Positions 23,710 to 29,219 of a DNA stretch of 36,405 nt are shown here, one piece after another. A program made the translations under genes and the position numbers. The stretch's first letter is position 1; every line of letters begins with the position of its first letter. The DNA comes from a virus. The stretch covers positions 1 to 36,405 of the IMG/VR virus record IMGVR_UViG_3300025010_001628. One strand, written 5' to 3'. The notes under the pieces are model-generated. The model saw nothing but the letters and a program-made list of their open reading frames with translations, had not been told where the DNA came from and searched no databases.

Positions 23710-23726
23710 AATCTCTATCAAAAACT
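23710..23726. promoter_or_regulatory. Integrase arm-type repeat, right side
   Basis: Exact copy of the 17-base AATCTCTATCAAAAACT found at 23505. A weaker relative (CTATTTCAAA) follows at 23725, at the integrase stop codon. Confidence 0.7.
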
Positions 23727-24762
23727 ATTTCAAATTTTGATTTATTTCTTCACGCGCTTTGTTGATGTTCACGAAGATATAATACCGCTCGGTGGTTTTC
23801 AAAGATTCATGTCTCATAAATTGTTTTAGATAGAATGGACTAAGTCCGTTTTCCGCTAATCTTGTGCCTCTTGTTTTTCTCAGTTGGTGCATGTTGTAAT
23901 TTAATTTGAGCGCATCCATGCATCGCCGCCATGCAGATTTTAACTTATTATAGTTCAGGAAAGGAAAGATATACCCTTCGGGTTGTAACTTCATCTCCAG
24001 AAGATGAATGTGCAGATCCGTGGGGATTGGAATTTTATCTATCCTATTCCCTTTAAGATTATTGACTGACATTACCATAGTTGTAAGATCAAAATCTGAT
24101 GCTTTTATTTTTGTCAATTCCATAGCGCGTAAAGCCGCAAGATATTTTAACCGGAAGATGGTATAATAATTTTTACTTTGCTCTTTTAATTTATCGAAGA
24201 TAAGCTGCAGATCGTTTTCCGGAATAACTTCAATATCCTTTTTTTCTTCTTTTGATTTTTCAATATAGTTTTCAGAGATTATTTTTTTTTGAACAAGAAA
24301 ATTGAAGAATGAAAATAGATGCCTTAGATACGTTGCTTTTGTATTTTGTGCAATGCTGCGGGTGATGTTTGTACCGGGAATGTGGTACGTGCGGGTATTG
24401 AAATATTTATTGAGCGCAAAATAATCGTGAGCAGTAATTTGATAGAGGTATTTATCTTTTCCGATTGCAGAAATAAAATGATTGATCGAAAGAGTGTATA
24501 TCTTTTTTGTTTTATCGCTTAATTGTTTTTGAGCGAAAAGAAATTCAAGAGCTTCGGTAATTGTAAATTGCCGGTTAAGCGGGTTCTGCAAATTTTTATC
24601 CTGAAGATGCAAGCGCATTTTAGCTGAAAGATCACGCGCTTTTCTTTTTGCTTCAGCTTCTATACGGGTTTTAGCGGAGATATTTTTTTGTTTGCCGGAA
24701 ACGGTATCGTAAAAACCAATGCGCCACGTTTTACTATTCTTTGGTTTATATGCAAAAGCCAT
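23725..24762 (-). CDS. int: Tyrosine integrase
   Basis: The 345-residue recombinase has an N-terminal arm-binding region (MAFAYKPKNSKTWRIGFYD, residues ~1-60), a core-binding helical domain (~65-175) and a catalytic domain with R212 (LAALRAME), Lys in the NNLKGNR hairpin (K237), H292-x-x-R295 (HQLRKTRGTR), H318 (MRHES) and nucleophile Y327 (ERYY). All active-site residues are present. It ends against attP, as expected. It should integrate the phage at a tRNA gene with the CAT anticodon and, with a helper, excise it; the Xis-like protein at 27647 is a candidate. Confidence 0.95.
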   Translation of the reverse strand: MAFAYKPKNSKTWRIGFYDTVSGKQKNISAKTRIEAEAKRKARDLSAKMRLHLQDKNLQNPLNRQFTITEALEFLFAQKQLSDKTKKIYTLSINHFISAIGKDKYLYQITAHDYFALNKYFNTRTYHIPGTNITRSIAQNTKATYLRHLFSFFNFLVQKKIISENYIEKSKEEKKDIEVIPENDLQLIFDKLKEQSKNYYTIFRLKYLAALRAMELTKIKASDFDLTTMVMSVNNLKGNRIDKIPIPTDLHIHLLEMKLQPEGYIFPFLNYNKLKSAWRRCMDALKLNYNMHQLRKTRGTRLAENGLSPFYLKQFMRHESLKTTERYYIFVNINKAREEINQNLK

Positions 24763-24764
24763 TG

Positions 24765-24896
24765 TTATTTTTGCTTAAAGTTTAGTTTGCCGTTTTTCTT
24801 TGTTACCATCAATTTTATTTTCTTTTCAACCTTTACAGAAAAAGTGCCGTCGGGCTTTTCTGTTTTGATGAACGTGATCTTGGCTTTGGGTTTCAT
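24765..24896 (-). CDS. Small basic hypothetical protein (43 aa)
   Basis: On the minus strand the ATG follows GAGGAAGAA. The lysine-rich product begins MKPKAKITFIKTEKPDGTFS and has a beta-strand character. Its stop lies two bases before the integrase ATG, so the two are coupled. No family recognised. It could be a translation leader for integrase or a small DNA-binding accessory protein. Confidence 0.55.
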   Translation of the reverse strand: MKPKAKITFIKTEKPDGTFSVKVEKKIKLMVTKKNGKLNFKQK

Positions 24897-24907
24897 TTCT
24901 TCCTCAC

Positions 24908-25471
24908 TCAAAATTTATATGATAATGAAAGCGATGTTGGACTTGCTTTTATTTCTACTCTATCAACACTTATATACAATGAGATTGCACAAATTGCGGT
25001 TGCAACAATACCATAGACAGTTCTACGAAACTTTTCTTTCTCCAATCCAGCAGAGGTTACCTTTAATTTTTTGAAATTATCTATTGACTCTTGAATTGTT
25101 GATGACTGTATGAAATTATCTATAGCGTATAAGCCACTTAAAAAACTTACAAGAATTAAATTGATATTTGGTTGTATATATTTTGGTGCTTCCGGTTCAA
25201 ACTTGAATCGTTTAACAATAAATTCATCACTCAACTTTTCACCGTTGATTATTACTGCGGATTCTTTTGTAACATCATAAGCTACTTCATCTATTTTTAG
25301 AATGTCATTAACAGCAACAGACATTTTACCACCATTGTAAGTAAATATCACAGCATAATCTGTTTTCTTTGTTATTAAAATATTCTTGTAAACACTTCCA
25401 TTCTTTAAGTGTATATCTTCCGCAAAAGTGCTGAGGGTGAATAGGCAAAGGGCAAAGATCAAAGTTTTCAT
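24908..25471 (-). CDS. Exported, membrane-anchored hypothetical protein (187 aa)
   Basis: Starts MKTLIFALCLFTLSTFAEDI, a Sec signal peptide with cleavage near AEDI. A beta-rich domain (LKNGSVYKNILITKKTDYAV, residues ~22-75) resembles the small SH3-like repeats of outer-surface proteins. Two hydrophobic segments (NLILVSFLSGLYAI and VYGIVATAICAISLYI) suggest membrane association. Between repressor and integrase it is likely expressed from the prophage, so a surface-change or superinfection-exclusion role is possible. No family confirmed. Confidence 0.6.
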   Translation of the reverse strand: MKTLIFALCLFTLSTFAEDIHLKNGSVYKNILITKKTDYAVIFTYNGGKMSVAVNDILKIDEVAYDVTKESAVIINGEKLSDEFIVKRFKFEPEAPKYIQPNINLILVSFLSGLYAIDNFIQSSTIQESIDNFKKLKVTSAGLEKEKFRRTVYGIVATAICAISLYISVDRVEIKASPTSLSLSYKF

Positions 25472-25490
25472 GTACGCTCCGTTTAGTTTG

Positions 25491-25940
25491 TTATCCTTTT
25501 ATCTTGTTATTCTTTTCAAGTTTAACATTAACCGAATTAAGCTGCAAATTTTCCCCCCGGAGTTTGGAGTTCTCTATCATTATTTGGCTGTTCTCTTTTT
25601 CTAAGGTTTCATTTTTGCACATTAAAATATAATTGTGCGCTTGAAGTTGCTGCACAATTTTTTTTAATTCTTCAATCTCCGCGTGTATGCCGGAGAACTC
25701 CGCTTTATATTCCTCACTTCGGTCCCTCACTTTGCTAACACCATCCTTTCCCAAGAGTAACCAGTTTATGTCGCAGCCTAATTCGGCAAGTTTGGTTAAA
25801 ATTTCTGCACTCGGTTCACGCGTCCCTTTGGTGTAACGATATAAAGATTGAGGAGTCATTCCCAAACTTTTAGCCAAAGCGGAGTTATTCCCGTTAAAAT
25901 TTTTATCGATAAATTCTTTGATTCTGATTGAAATTGACAT
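25491..25940 (-). CDS. CI-like repressor, HTH plus coiled coil
   Basis: The first ~65 residues are a phage CI-type HTH: SALAKSLGMTPQSLYRYTKG, then REPSAEILTKLAELGCDINWLL, a very typical end of this domain. Residues ~85-145 form a heptad-rich coiled coil with many Glu, Lys, Leu and Asn (NETLEKENSQIMIENSKLR). There is no S24 peptidase domain and no Ser-Lys dyad, so RecA-driven self-cleavage as in lambda is not available. It faces the early promoter at 25978 and probably binds the palindromes there, holding lysogeny and controlling its own gene. Confidence 0.8.
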   Translation of the reverse strand: MSISIRIKEFIDKNFNGNNSALAKSLGMTPQSLYRYTKGTREPSAEILTKLAELGCDINWLLLGKDGVSKVRDRSEEYKAEFSGIHAEIEELKKIVQQLQAHNYILMCKNETLEKENSQIMIENSKLRGENLQLNSVNVKLEKNNKIKG

Positions 25941-25977
25941 TTTTATAAAATATTAGTCCGTTCGGTTAAGATTTCTC

Positions 25978-26006
25978 TTGACATTTTAATCCACTTGGAT
26001 TATATT
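25978..26006 (+). promoter_or_regulatory. Rightward early promoter
   Basis: TTGACA (25978-25983), 17-base spacer, TATATT (26001-26006): the same boxes and spacing as the promoter at 7206. It points away from the repressor gene into the early operon. Confidence 0.75.
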
Positions 26007-26019
26007 TACGCCGTAAATA
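25988..26019. promoter_or_regulatory. Operator palindromes at the early promoter
   Basis: Two inverted repeats overlap the promoter: AATCC-ACTT-GGATT (25988-26001) in the spacer and TATTTACG-C-CGTAAATA (26003-26019) over the -10 box and start point. The second has perfect 8-bp arms. They are the best candidates for repressor binding. Confidence 0.65.
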
Positions 26020-26057
26020 AAGTAACATATTAAACATAAGTAAAAAACAGCAAGAAC

Positions 26058-26204
26058 ATGGAACAAATAAAAACAGTTTTAATAGTTGTAAACCTTTTGT
26101 TTACTGCTTTTTTGTTATTTAGAACAAACGCAAAGCGTATTACTAAACGAGTTTTAGAAACAAGCGAAAAAGCTTTTGAAGAATTAATGAGGTCCGGCAA
26201 GTGA
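26058..26204 (+). CDS. Small single-span membrane protein (48 aa)
   Basis: First ORF after the early promoter. It begins MEQIKTVLIVVNLLFTAFLL, one membrane helix, then a basic amphipathic helix (TNAKRITKRVLETSEKAF). No family. The ribosome site is weak. Its last 21 bases overlap the end of the convergent gene at 26184. Confidence 0.5.
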   Translation: MEQIKTVLIVVNLLFTAFLLFRTNAKRITKRVLETSEKAFEELMRSGK

Positions 26205-26468
26205 ATCATTCTTTTTCTCATAATGCTTTCCACAATTACCGCATTGATAATACTCAATGTTTACACCAAGATCGCCCATCAACCTATCCGGTTTTATCTC
26301 AATTAAATTTCCAGTTGGTTTTCTGCAATAAGGGCACACGTCACCAGTCCCGGAAATTTGTTTCTCTATTGCTTCCAACCGCTTTTCAAGTTCTTCAATT
26401 TTCTTTGGCAATAAAACGAGTTTTTTCCAAATGGGTATATGATCTAAGAGCGCAATTAAATCAGACAT
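26184..26468 (-). CDS. Zinc-ribbon protein with coiled-coil start (94 aa)
   Basis: On the minus strand, ATG after GAAAGGAATTGCTTA gives a protein with an N-terminal amphipathic/coiled-coil part (KKIEELEKRLEAIEKQI) and a zinc ribbon: CPYC in the middle and CGNC near the end (VCPYCRKPTG, YYQCGNCGKHYE). Longer upstream starts lack a ribosome site. Soluble and probably DNA- or protein-binding. It runs against the early operon, so its expression would be antisense to it. Confidence 0.65.
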   Translation of the reverse strand: MSDLIALLDHIPIWKKLVLLPKKIEELEKRLEAIEKQISGTGDVCPYCRKPTGNLIEIKPDRLMGDLGVNIEYYQCGNCGKHYEKKNDSLAGPH

Positions 26469-26509
26469 TAAGCAATTCCTTTCAATTAAATTAAAAAAAA
26501 GGTAACACC

Positions 26510-26605
26510 ATGAACGAAGATCAAAACCCAACCAACCCGAAAGTGATTGAAGTTCTTTCACTTCTTAACGGCTTAACATTCAAGGAAATTGACAGTATCC
26601 TTTAA
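26510..26605 (+). CDS. Small peptide ORF (31 aa)
   Basis: ATG follows AAAAGGTAACACC. The product begins MNEDQNPTNPKVIEVLSLLN and ends in a short helix (LTFKEIDSIL). No family. It overlaps a minus-strand ORF at 26573, so only one may be real. Confidence 0.35.
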   Translation: MNEDQNPTNPKVIEVLSLLNGLTFKEIDSIL

Positions 26606-26680
26606 TTCAGTTTTTATATCTCTAATTTCTTTGAGTATCGTTTTAACGATACTCAAAATTTGATTTAATGTTTCTTGCAT
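26573..26680 (-). CDS. Small amphipathic peptide ORF (35 aa)
   Basis: Minus-strand ATG after AAAAAGGAACGTTT gives MQETLNQILSIVKTILKEIR plus a 15-residue tail, an amphipathic helix. Small helices of this sort occur as toxins or membrane peptides, but nothing else supports that. It contains the 28-base palindrome at 26630. Confidence 0.35.
   Translation of the reverse strand: MQETLNQILSIVKTILKEIRDIKTELKDTVNFLEC
26630..26657. promoter_or_regulatory. Perfect 13-bp-arm inverted repeat
   Basis: TTTGAGTATCGTT and AACGATACTCAAA flank a two-base centre. It has the look of a strong operator or RNA hairpin; no U-run follows on either strand, so it is not a simple terminator. Confidence 0.6.
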
Positions 26681-26714
26681 AAACGTTCCTTTTTATAATG
26701 TTCTCTTTTTGGTA

Positions 26715-26728
26715 GTTACAAAAGTAAC
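26715..26728. promoter_or_regulatory. Palindrome GTTAC-AAAA-GTAAC
   Basis: A hyphenated inverted repeat lies ~40 bases before the RHH-like gene at 26767, a good place for an autoregulatory operator. Confidence 0.45.
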
Positions 26729-26766
26729 AAAATATTTCAATCAAAGTAAAGCAATAGGTAAACAAA

Positions 26767-26937
26767 ATGGATAAGACAAATTCTGATAAATGGGTAAGGG
26801 TGCTTCTGCCGGAGAAACTCCACGAAGATGTAAAAATTTTAACGATAAAAGAACGCAAACCGAACGGCGATAGAAAACGGCTTGATGAAGTGATAATTGA
26901 ACTGCTCGAAAACGGATTAAAATTAAAAACCTCATAA
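26767..26937 (+). CDS. Ribbon-helix-helix-like regulator (56 aa)
   Basis: The 56-residue protein reads strand WVRVLLPEKL, then two helices (HEDVKILTIKE and RLDEVIIELLENGLKL), the Arc/CopG layout. It is likely a dimeric DNA-binding protein of the early region. The ATG is preceded by AGGTAAACAAA, a moderate site. It may bind the palindrome at 26715. Confidence 0.6.
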   Translation: MDKTNSDKWVRVLLPEKLHEDVKILTIKERKPNGDRKRLDEVIIELLENGLKLKTS

Positions 26938-26952
26938 ATAAAAAGTTGCGTT

Positions 26953-26975
26953 TTTAGCGGCACTTTACCGCTAAA
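26953..26975 (+). promoter_or_regulatory. Hairpin before gene at 26989
   Basis: TTTAGCGG and CCGCTAAA make an 8-bp stem with a seven-base loop, directly followed by the ribosome site TAGGAAATATGCT. It could affect translation or act as an attenuator. Confidence 0.55.
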
Positions 26976-26988
26976 TAGGAAATATGCT

Positions 26989-27243
26989 ATGAATTTGGAT
27001 AAAGCTGTTGATAATTGCCGCCGGACGGTGGTTTTGAATGAGAAAAACTTTGAAAACGCCGTCAAGTTCGCGCAAACCGTTGGTTGTAGTGTTGATGATT
27101 TCATAAACGAAAGTCTTTCTTTTGTTGAGTTTGAAGTTAAGACAATTTCCTTTTCTCCCAACAAACCTAAAGCGGGTAAAATTGAAATGCTTTACAAAAG
27201 AGTGAAAAATTTTCTCTTACGTGAAAGGAATTCCCACAAATGA
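26989..27243 (+). CDS. Hypothetical early protein (84 aa)
   Basis: Begins MNLDKAVDNCRRTVVLNEKN and has a helix (FENAVKFAQTVGCSVDDFIN) resembling the second half of RHH or antitoxin-like folds; the tail is basic. No family confirmed. It overlaps the next gene by four bases and starts the tightly packed early gene run. Confidence 0.6.
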   Translation: MNLDKAVDNCRRTVVLNEKNFENAVKFAQTVGCSVDDFINESLSFVEFEVKTISFSPNKPKAGKIEMLYKRVKNFLLRERNSHK

Positions 27244-27647
27244 CACCGCAAGAAGAAGTTAAAAGAATACTTTTTGAGAATGACAAAACAAAAACTTGGC
27301 TTGCTAACCGGCTTGGTATCTCGAAAGAAGATCTGTCCTATCAACTGAACCGGAGTAAAAACTATTCCGCCGATCTCCACAACCGGATTATTAACATTTT
27401 GAAAAAAGAAGGATTCATCACGAATACCACGGAGAAATGTGAGTTTTTGATTAAGCAAACGCTGCAGATTGATAGCATGGTCGGGACCAGCTTAACGATG
27501 CTTAACACTTCAGTTGAAAAATTTACAAAGGATAACATTCTTGACTTCCGGGAAACGAAACGGCTTTTTGATATTGTTGAAAAAATCCGGAACGGAGTAA
27601 ACGAATCGTTAGATAACATTGAAACGATCTTAAACGGAAAAGCATAA
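27240..27647 (+). CDS. XRE-like HTH protein (135 aa)
   Basis: Residues ~5-58 form an HTH: TKTWLANRLGISKEDLSYQL followed by the helix LHNRIINILKKEGF. The C-terminal ~70 residues are helical (FRETKRLFDIVEKIRNGVNE). A Cro-like or early-switch role is likely from position downstream of the early promoter. Start and stop overlap both neighbours. Confidence 0.65.
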   Translation: MTPQEEVKRILFENDKTKTWLANRLGISKEDLSYQLNRSKNYSADLHNRIINILKKEGFITNTTEKCEFLIKQTLQIDSMVGTSLTMLNTSVEKFTKDNILDFRETKRLFDIVEKIRNGVNESLDNIETILNGKA

Positions 27648-27871
27648 TGTACTGCGAAGTAAAGGAACTTGATCACTATCTTTTAACCATACCGGAAGCG
27701 GTGGCAATGTTTAGAATGAGCCGACCGAAGTTTATACAGCAATACATAGAGAGCGGAAAAATAATGCTAACGGTTTTGGAAGACGGACGGAAGATGATCC
27801 TTCATGCAGAGTTAAAAAAATATTTGGGTTCGCAGCAAAGAATTTACACTAATGAAAGGGTACAGTTATGA
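27647..27871 (+). CDS. Excisionase/MerR-like HTH protein (74 aa)
   Basis: The short protein has LLTIPEAVAMFRMSRPKFIQ, the first helices of an excisionase-type (HTH_17) winged helix, then IMLTVLEDGRKMILHAEL, the wing, and a short tail. Such proteins bend DNA at att sites or act as small regulators. It is the best candidate partner for the integrase, though it is encoded away from attP. Confidence 0.6.
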   Translation: MYCEVKELDHYLLTIPEAVAMFRMSRPKFIQQYIESGKIMLTVLEDGRKMILHAELKKYLGSQQRIYTNERVQL

Positions 27872-28197
27872 ACAATGATCAGTTAATGCCGTACTTACAA
27901 GTTTTCCCGGCTGTTGCTTTTATCATAATTCTTTTTCTTATCGTTCTAATTGTGCAGATGGAAGCAAGGTTTAAGCATGCTGTTGATCTGCTAAAGAAAG
28001 AACGGAACCGCCGGGCGCACTTGGAAATGGCTCTTGAAGCTACTGAAGAAGCCCACGAACAGACCTACAAAGAACGGTTTGAAGAAGGATTCAAAGCCGG
28101 TGAACTTGAACAAAAAGCGAAGGTTCCAATTTTCCCGAAACAATATTTGACTGATGAATTAATGCAAATCAATTTAATGAAACGAGCAGCAGTATGA
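27868..28197 (+). CDS. Membrane-anchored coiled-coil protein (109 aa)
   Basis: One membrane helix near the N-terminus (VAFIIILFLIVLIVQM, residues ~16-31) is followed by a charged coiled coil (FKHAVDLLKKERNRRAHLEM and on to ~80) and a short tail. No family recognised. Overlaps neighbours by four bases on both sides. Confidence 0.6.
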   Translation: MNNDQLMPYLQVFPAVAFIIILFLIVLIVQMEARFKHAVDLLKKERNRRAHLEMALEATEEAHEQTYKERFEEGFKAGELEQKAKVPIFPKQYLTDELMQINLMKRAAV

Positions 28198-28442
28198 AAG
28201 CAGAATTGAACCCGCCTCTGGCGGGAGGAAATCTTGAAGAAGAAAAACAAGCGTGTGAATCTTACGAAGCGGCGATGAGTTATGACTGCAGAATTTGTAA
28301 AGATGAAAATTGCAAGTTCAGAAAAGGGACTGCCGGACCGTTATCAATTTCAGCTTTACTTTTAATCGTTTCAATATTGGCAGTGTTATTCGGCGGGTTG
28401 GTAATTGATCTCTTCATGTTCATTTACGTGGTGATCTTTTAA
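28194..28442 (+). CDS. Small membrane protein with repeat-encoded N-terminus (82 aa)
   Basis: The N-terminal part contains NPPLAGG, encoded by the third copy of the genome's CCGCCTCTGGCGG hairpin. A Cys-rich segment (CRICKDENC, residues ~32-40) follows and then a hydrophobic stretch (~50-82) with one long or two short membrane helices. A later ATG (residue 28) would skip the repeat. No family recognised. Confidence 0.55.
   Translation: MKAELNPPLAGGNLEEEKQACESYEAAMSYDCRICKDENCKFRKGTAGPLSISALLLIVSILAVLFGGLVIDLFMFIYVVIF
28211..28225. repeat. CCGCCTCTGGCGG hairpin, copy 3, inside a gene
   Basis: CCCGCC-TCT-GGCGGG plus AGGA, identical in core to copy 2 at 14448, but here in frame within the gene at 28194 and adding NPPLAGG to its protein. 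Confidence 0.75.
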
Positions 28443-28660
28443 TGCTCTACAAGATTGAGACCAAAGGAATTGACCGAATAGTAATTGCAAAAATAGATGC
28501 AAAGTTATTCGAGGCGATCGTTGAAACCAAAGGCAATGGTTATGCTTTTTTTCTTTCCAATTTTAATAAATACATTGAAAGGCTTTTATGGAACAAGAAA
28601 TTTGGAAAGCGATTCAAGGAACAAATGATGAATATTTTGTTTCTATTTACGGCGATATAA
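28442..28660 (+). CDS. Hypothetical protein, probably truncated by HNH insertion (72 aa)
   Basis: The first ~48 residues (from MLYKIETKGIDRIVIAKIDA) look like an ordinary small early protein. The last ~24 codons overlap the HNH gene in another frame and read as low-quality sequence (FKEQMMNILFLFTAI). This suggests that the original 3' end was displaced when the HNH gene entered. No family recognised. Confidence 0.5.
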   Translation: MLYKIETKGIDRIVIAKIDAKLFEAIVETKGNGYAFFLSNFNKYIERLLWNKKFGKRFKEQMMNILFLFTAI

Positions 28661-29121
28661 AAGCCGTCAGTAAAATTCTTCAAAGAAACGGTCATTTTTA
28701 TTTAAGAGAATCAAAATTCCCCAAACAGATCGCTCATAATTGTGGTTATTTAATGGTAAAACTCCGTGGCTTTAACGCTAAACTGATTCACCGAATAGTT
28801 GCAGAGGCTTTTATTCCTAACCCGGAAAACAAAGAATGTGTAAACCATATTAACGGCAAAAAAAGTGATAACAGAGTTGAAAATTTAGAGTGGGTTACAA
28901 AGTCTGAAAATATGACACACGCTTACCGCACAATAGATGCTTTCCATTTTACCAAAAAAGTAAATCAATTTGATATAAACGGCAACTTTATTAAATCGTT
29001 TAATTCTTCCATACAAGCTGCAAAGGAATTAAACCGCGCTAAAGGTTCGATCTGTAACAATCTGAATGGAAGAACAAAAAGTGTTGCCGGTTTTGTATTC
29101 AAATTTGCAGAGGAAAACTAA
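28588..29121 (+). CDS. HNH homing endonuclease with NUMOD domains
   Basis: The 177-residue protein begins with a NUMOD4-like part (EIWKAIQGTNDEYFVSIYGD). The HNH_3 motif is NHINGKKSDNRVENLEW (residues ~85-101), preceded by LIHRIVAEAF. It ends with a NUMOD1-like DNA-binding tail (VNQFDINGNFIKSFNSSIQA and KGSICNNLNGR). Such free-standing HNH enzymes spread themselves and linked DNA between phages. The start is the ATG after GAAAGGCTTTT. Its stop codon abuts a duplicated gene start at 29121. Confidence 0.85.
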   Translation: MEQEIWKAIQGTNDEYFVSIYGDIKAVSKILQRNGHFYLRESKFPKQIAHNCGYLMVKLRGFNAKLIHRIVAEAFIPNPENKECVNHINGKKSDNRVENLEWVTKSENMTHAYRTIDAFHFTKKVNQFDINGNFIKSFNSSIQAAKELNRAKGSICNNLNGRTKSVAGFVFKFAEEN

Positions 29122-29219
29122 TGGCAAACATTAGCTTAGCATTTGAACCAAACTCACTTCTGCTTTACGGTGGAAGTTTCCGAAAACAAGATTGTACTTA
29201 CCCGGGAGGAATGAATTGA
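29121..29219 (+). pseudogene. Duplicated 5' fragment of the gene at 30157 (32-codon ORF)
   Basis: The first 50 bases match 30157-30206 at 47 positions. The three differences are all synonymous, so both begin MANISLAFEPNSLLLYG. After that the sequences diverge and this copy ends at a TGA overlapping the methyltransferase start. It contains that gene's ribosome site (GGGAGG). Either a remnant or a short translated leader peptide. Confidence 0.75.

Noticed and set aside
24688-25074. Plus-strand ORF of 128 codons opposite integrase start
   Set aside because: Antisense to the integrase start, the 43-residue gene and the exported protein; no ribosome site and Phe-rich shadow composition.
26693-26721. 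Minus-strand promoter TTGTAA-17-TTATAA
   Set aside because: The start point would fall within a few bases of the 26680 ATG and inside its ribosome site, so it would not serve that ORF.
26643-27164. Minus-strand ORF of 173 codons
   Set aside because: Spans the plus-strand genes at 26767 and 26989, which have good starts and recognisable folds; its own sequence is Phe/Ser-rich antisense type.
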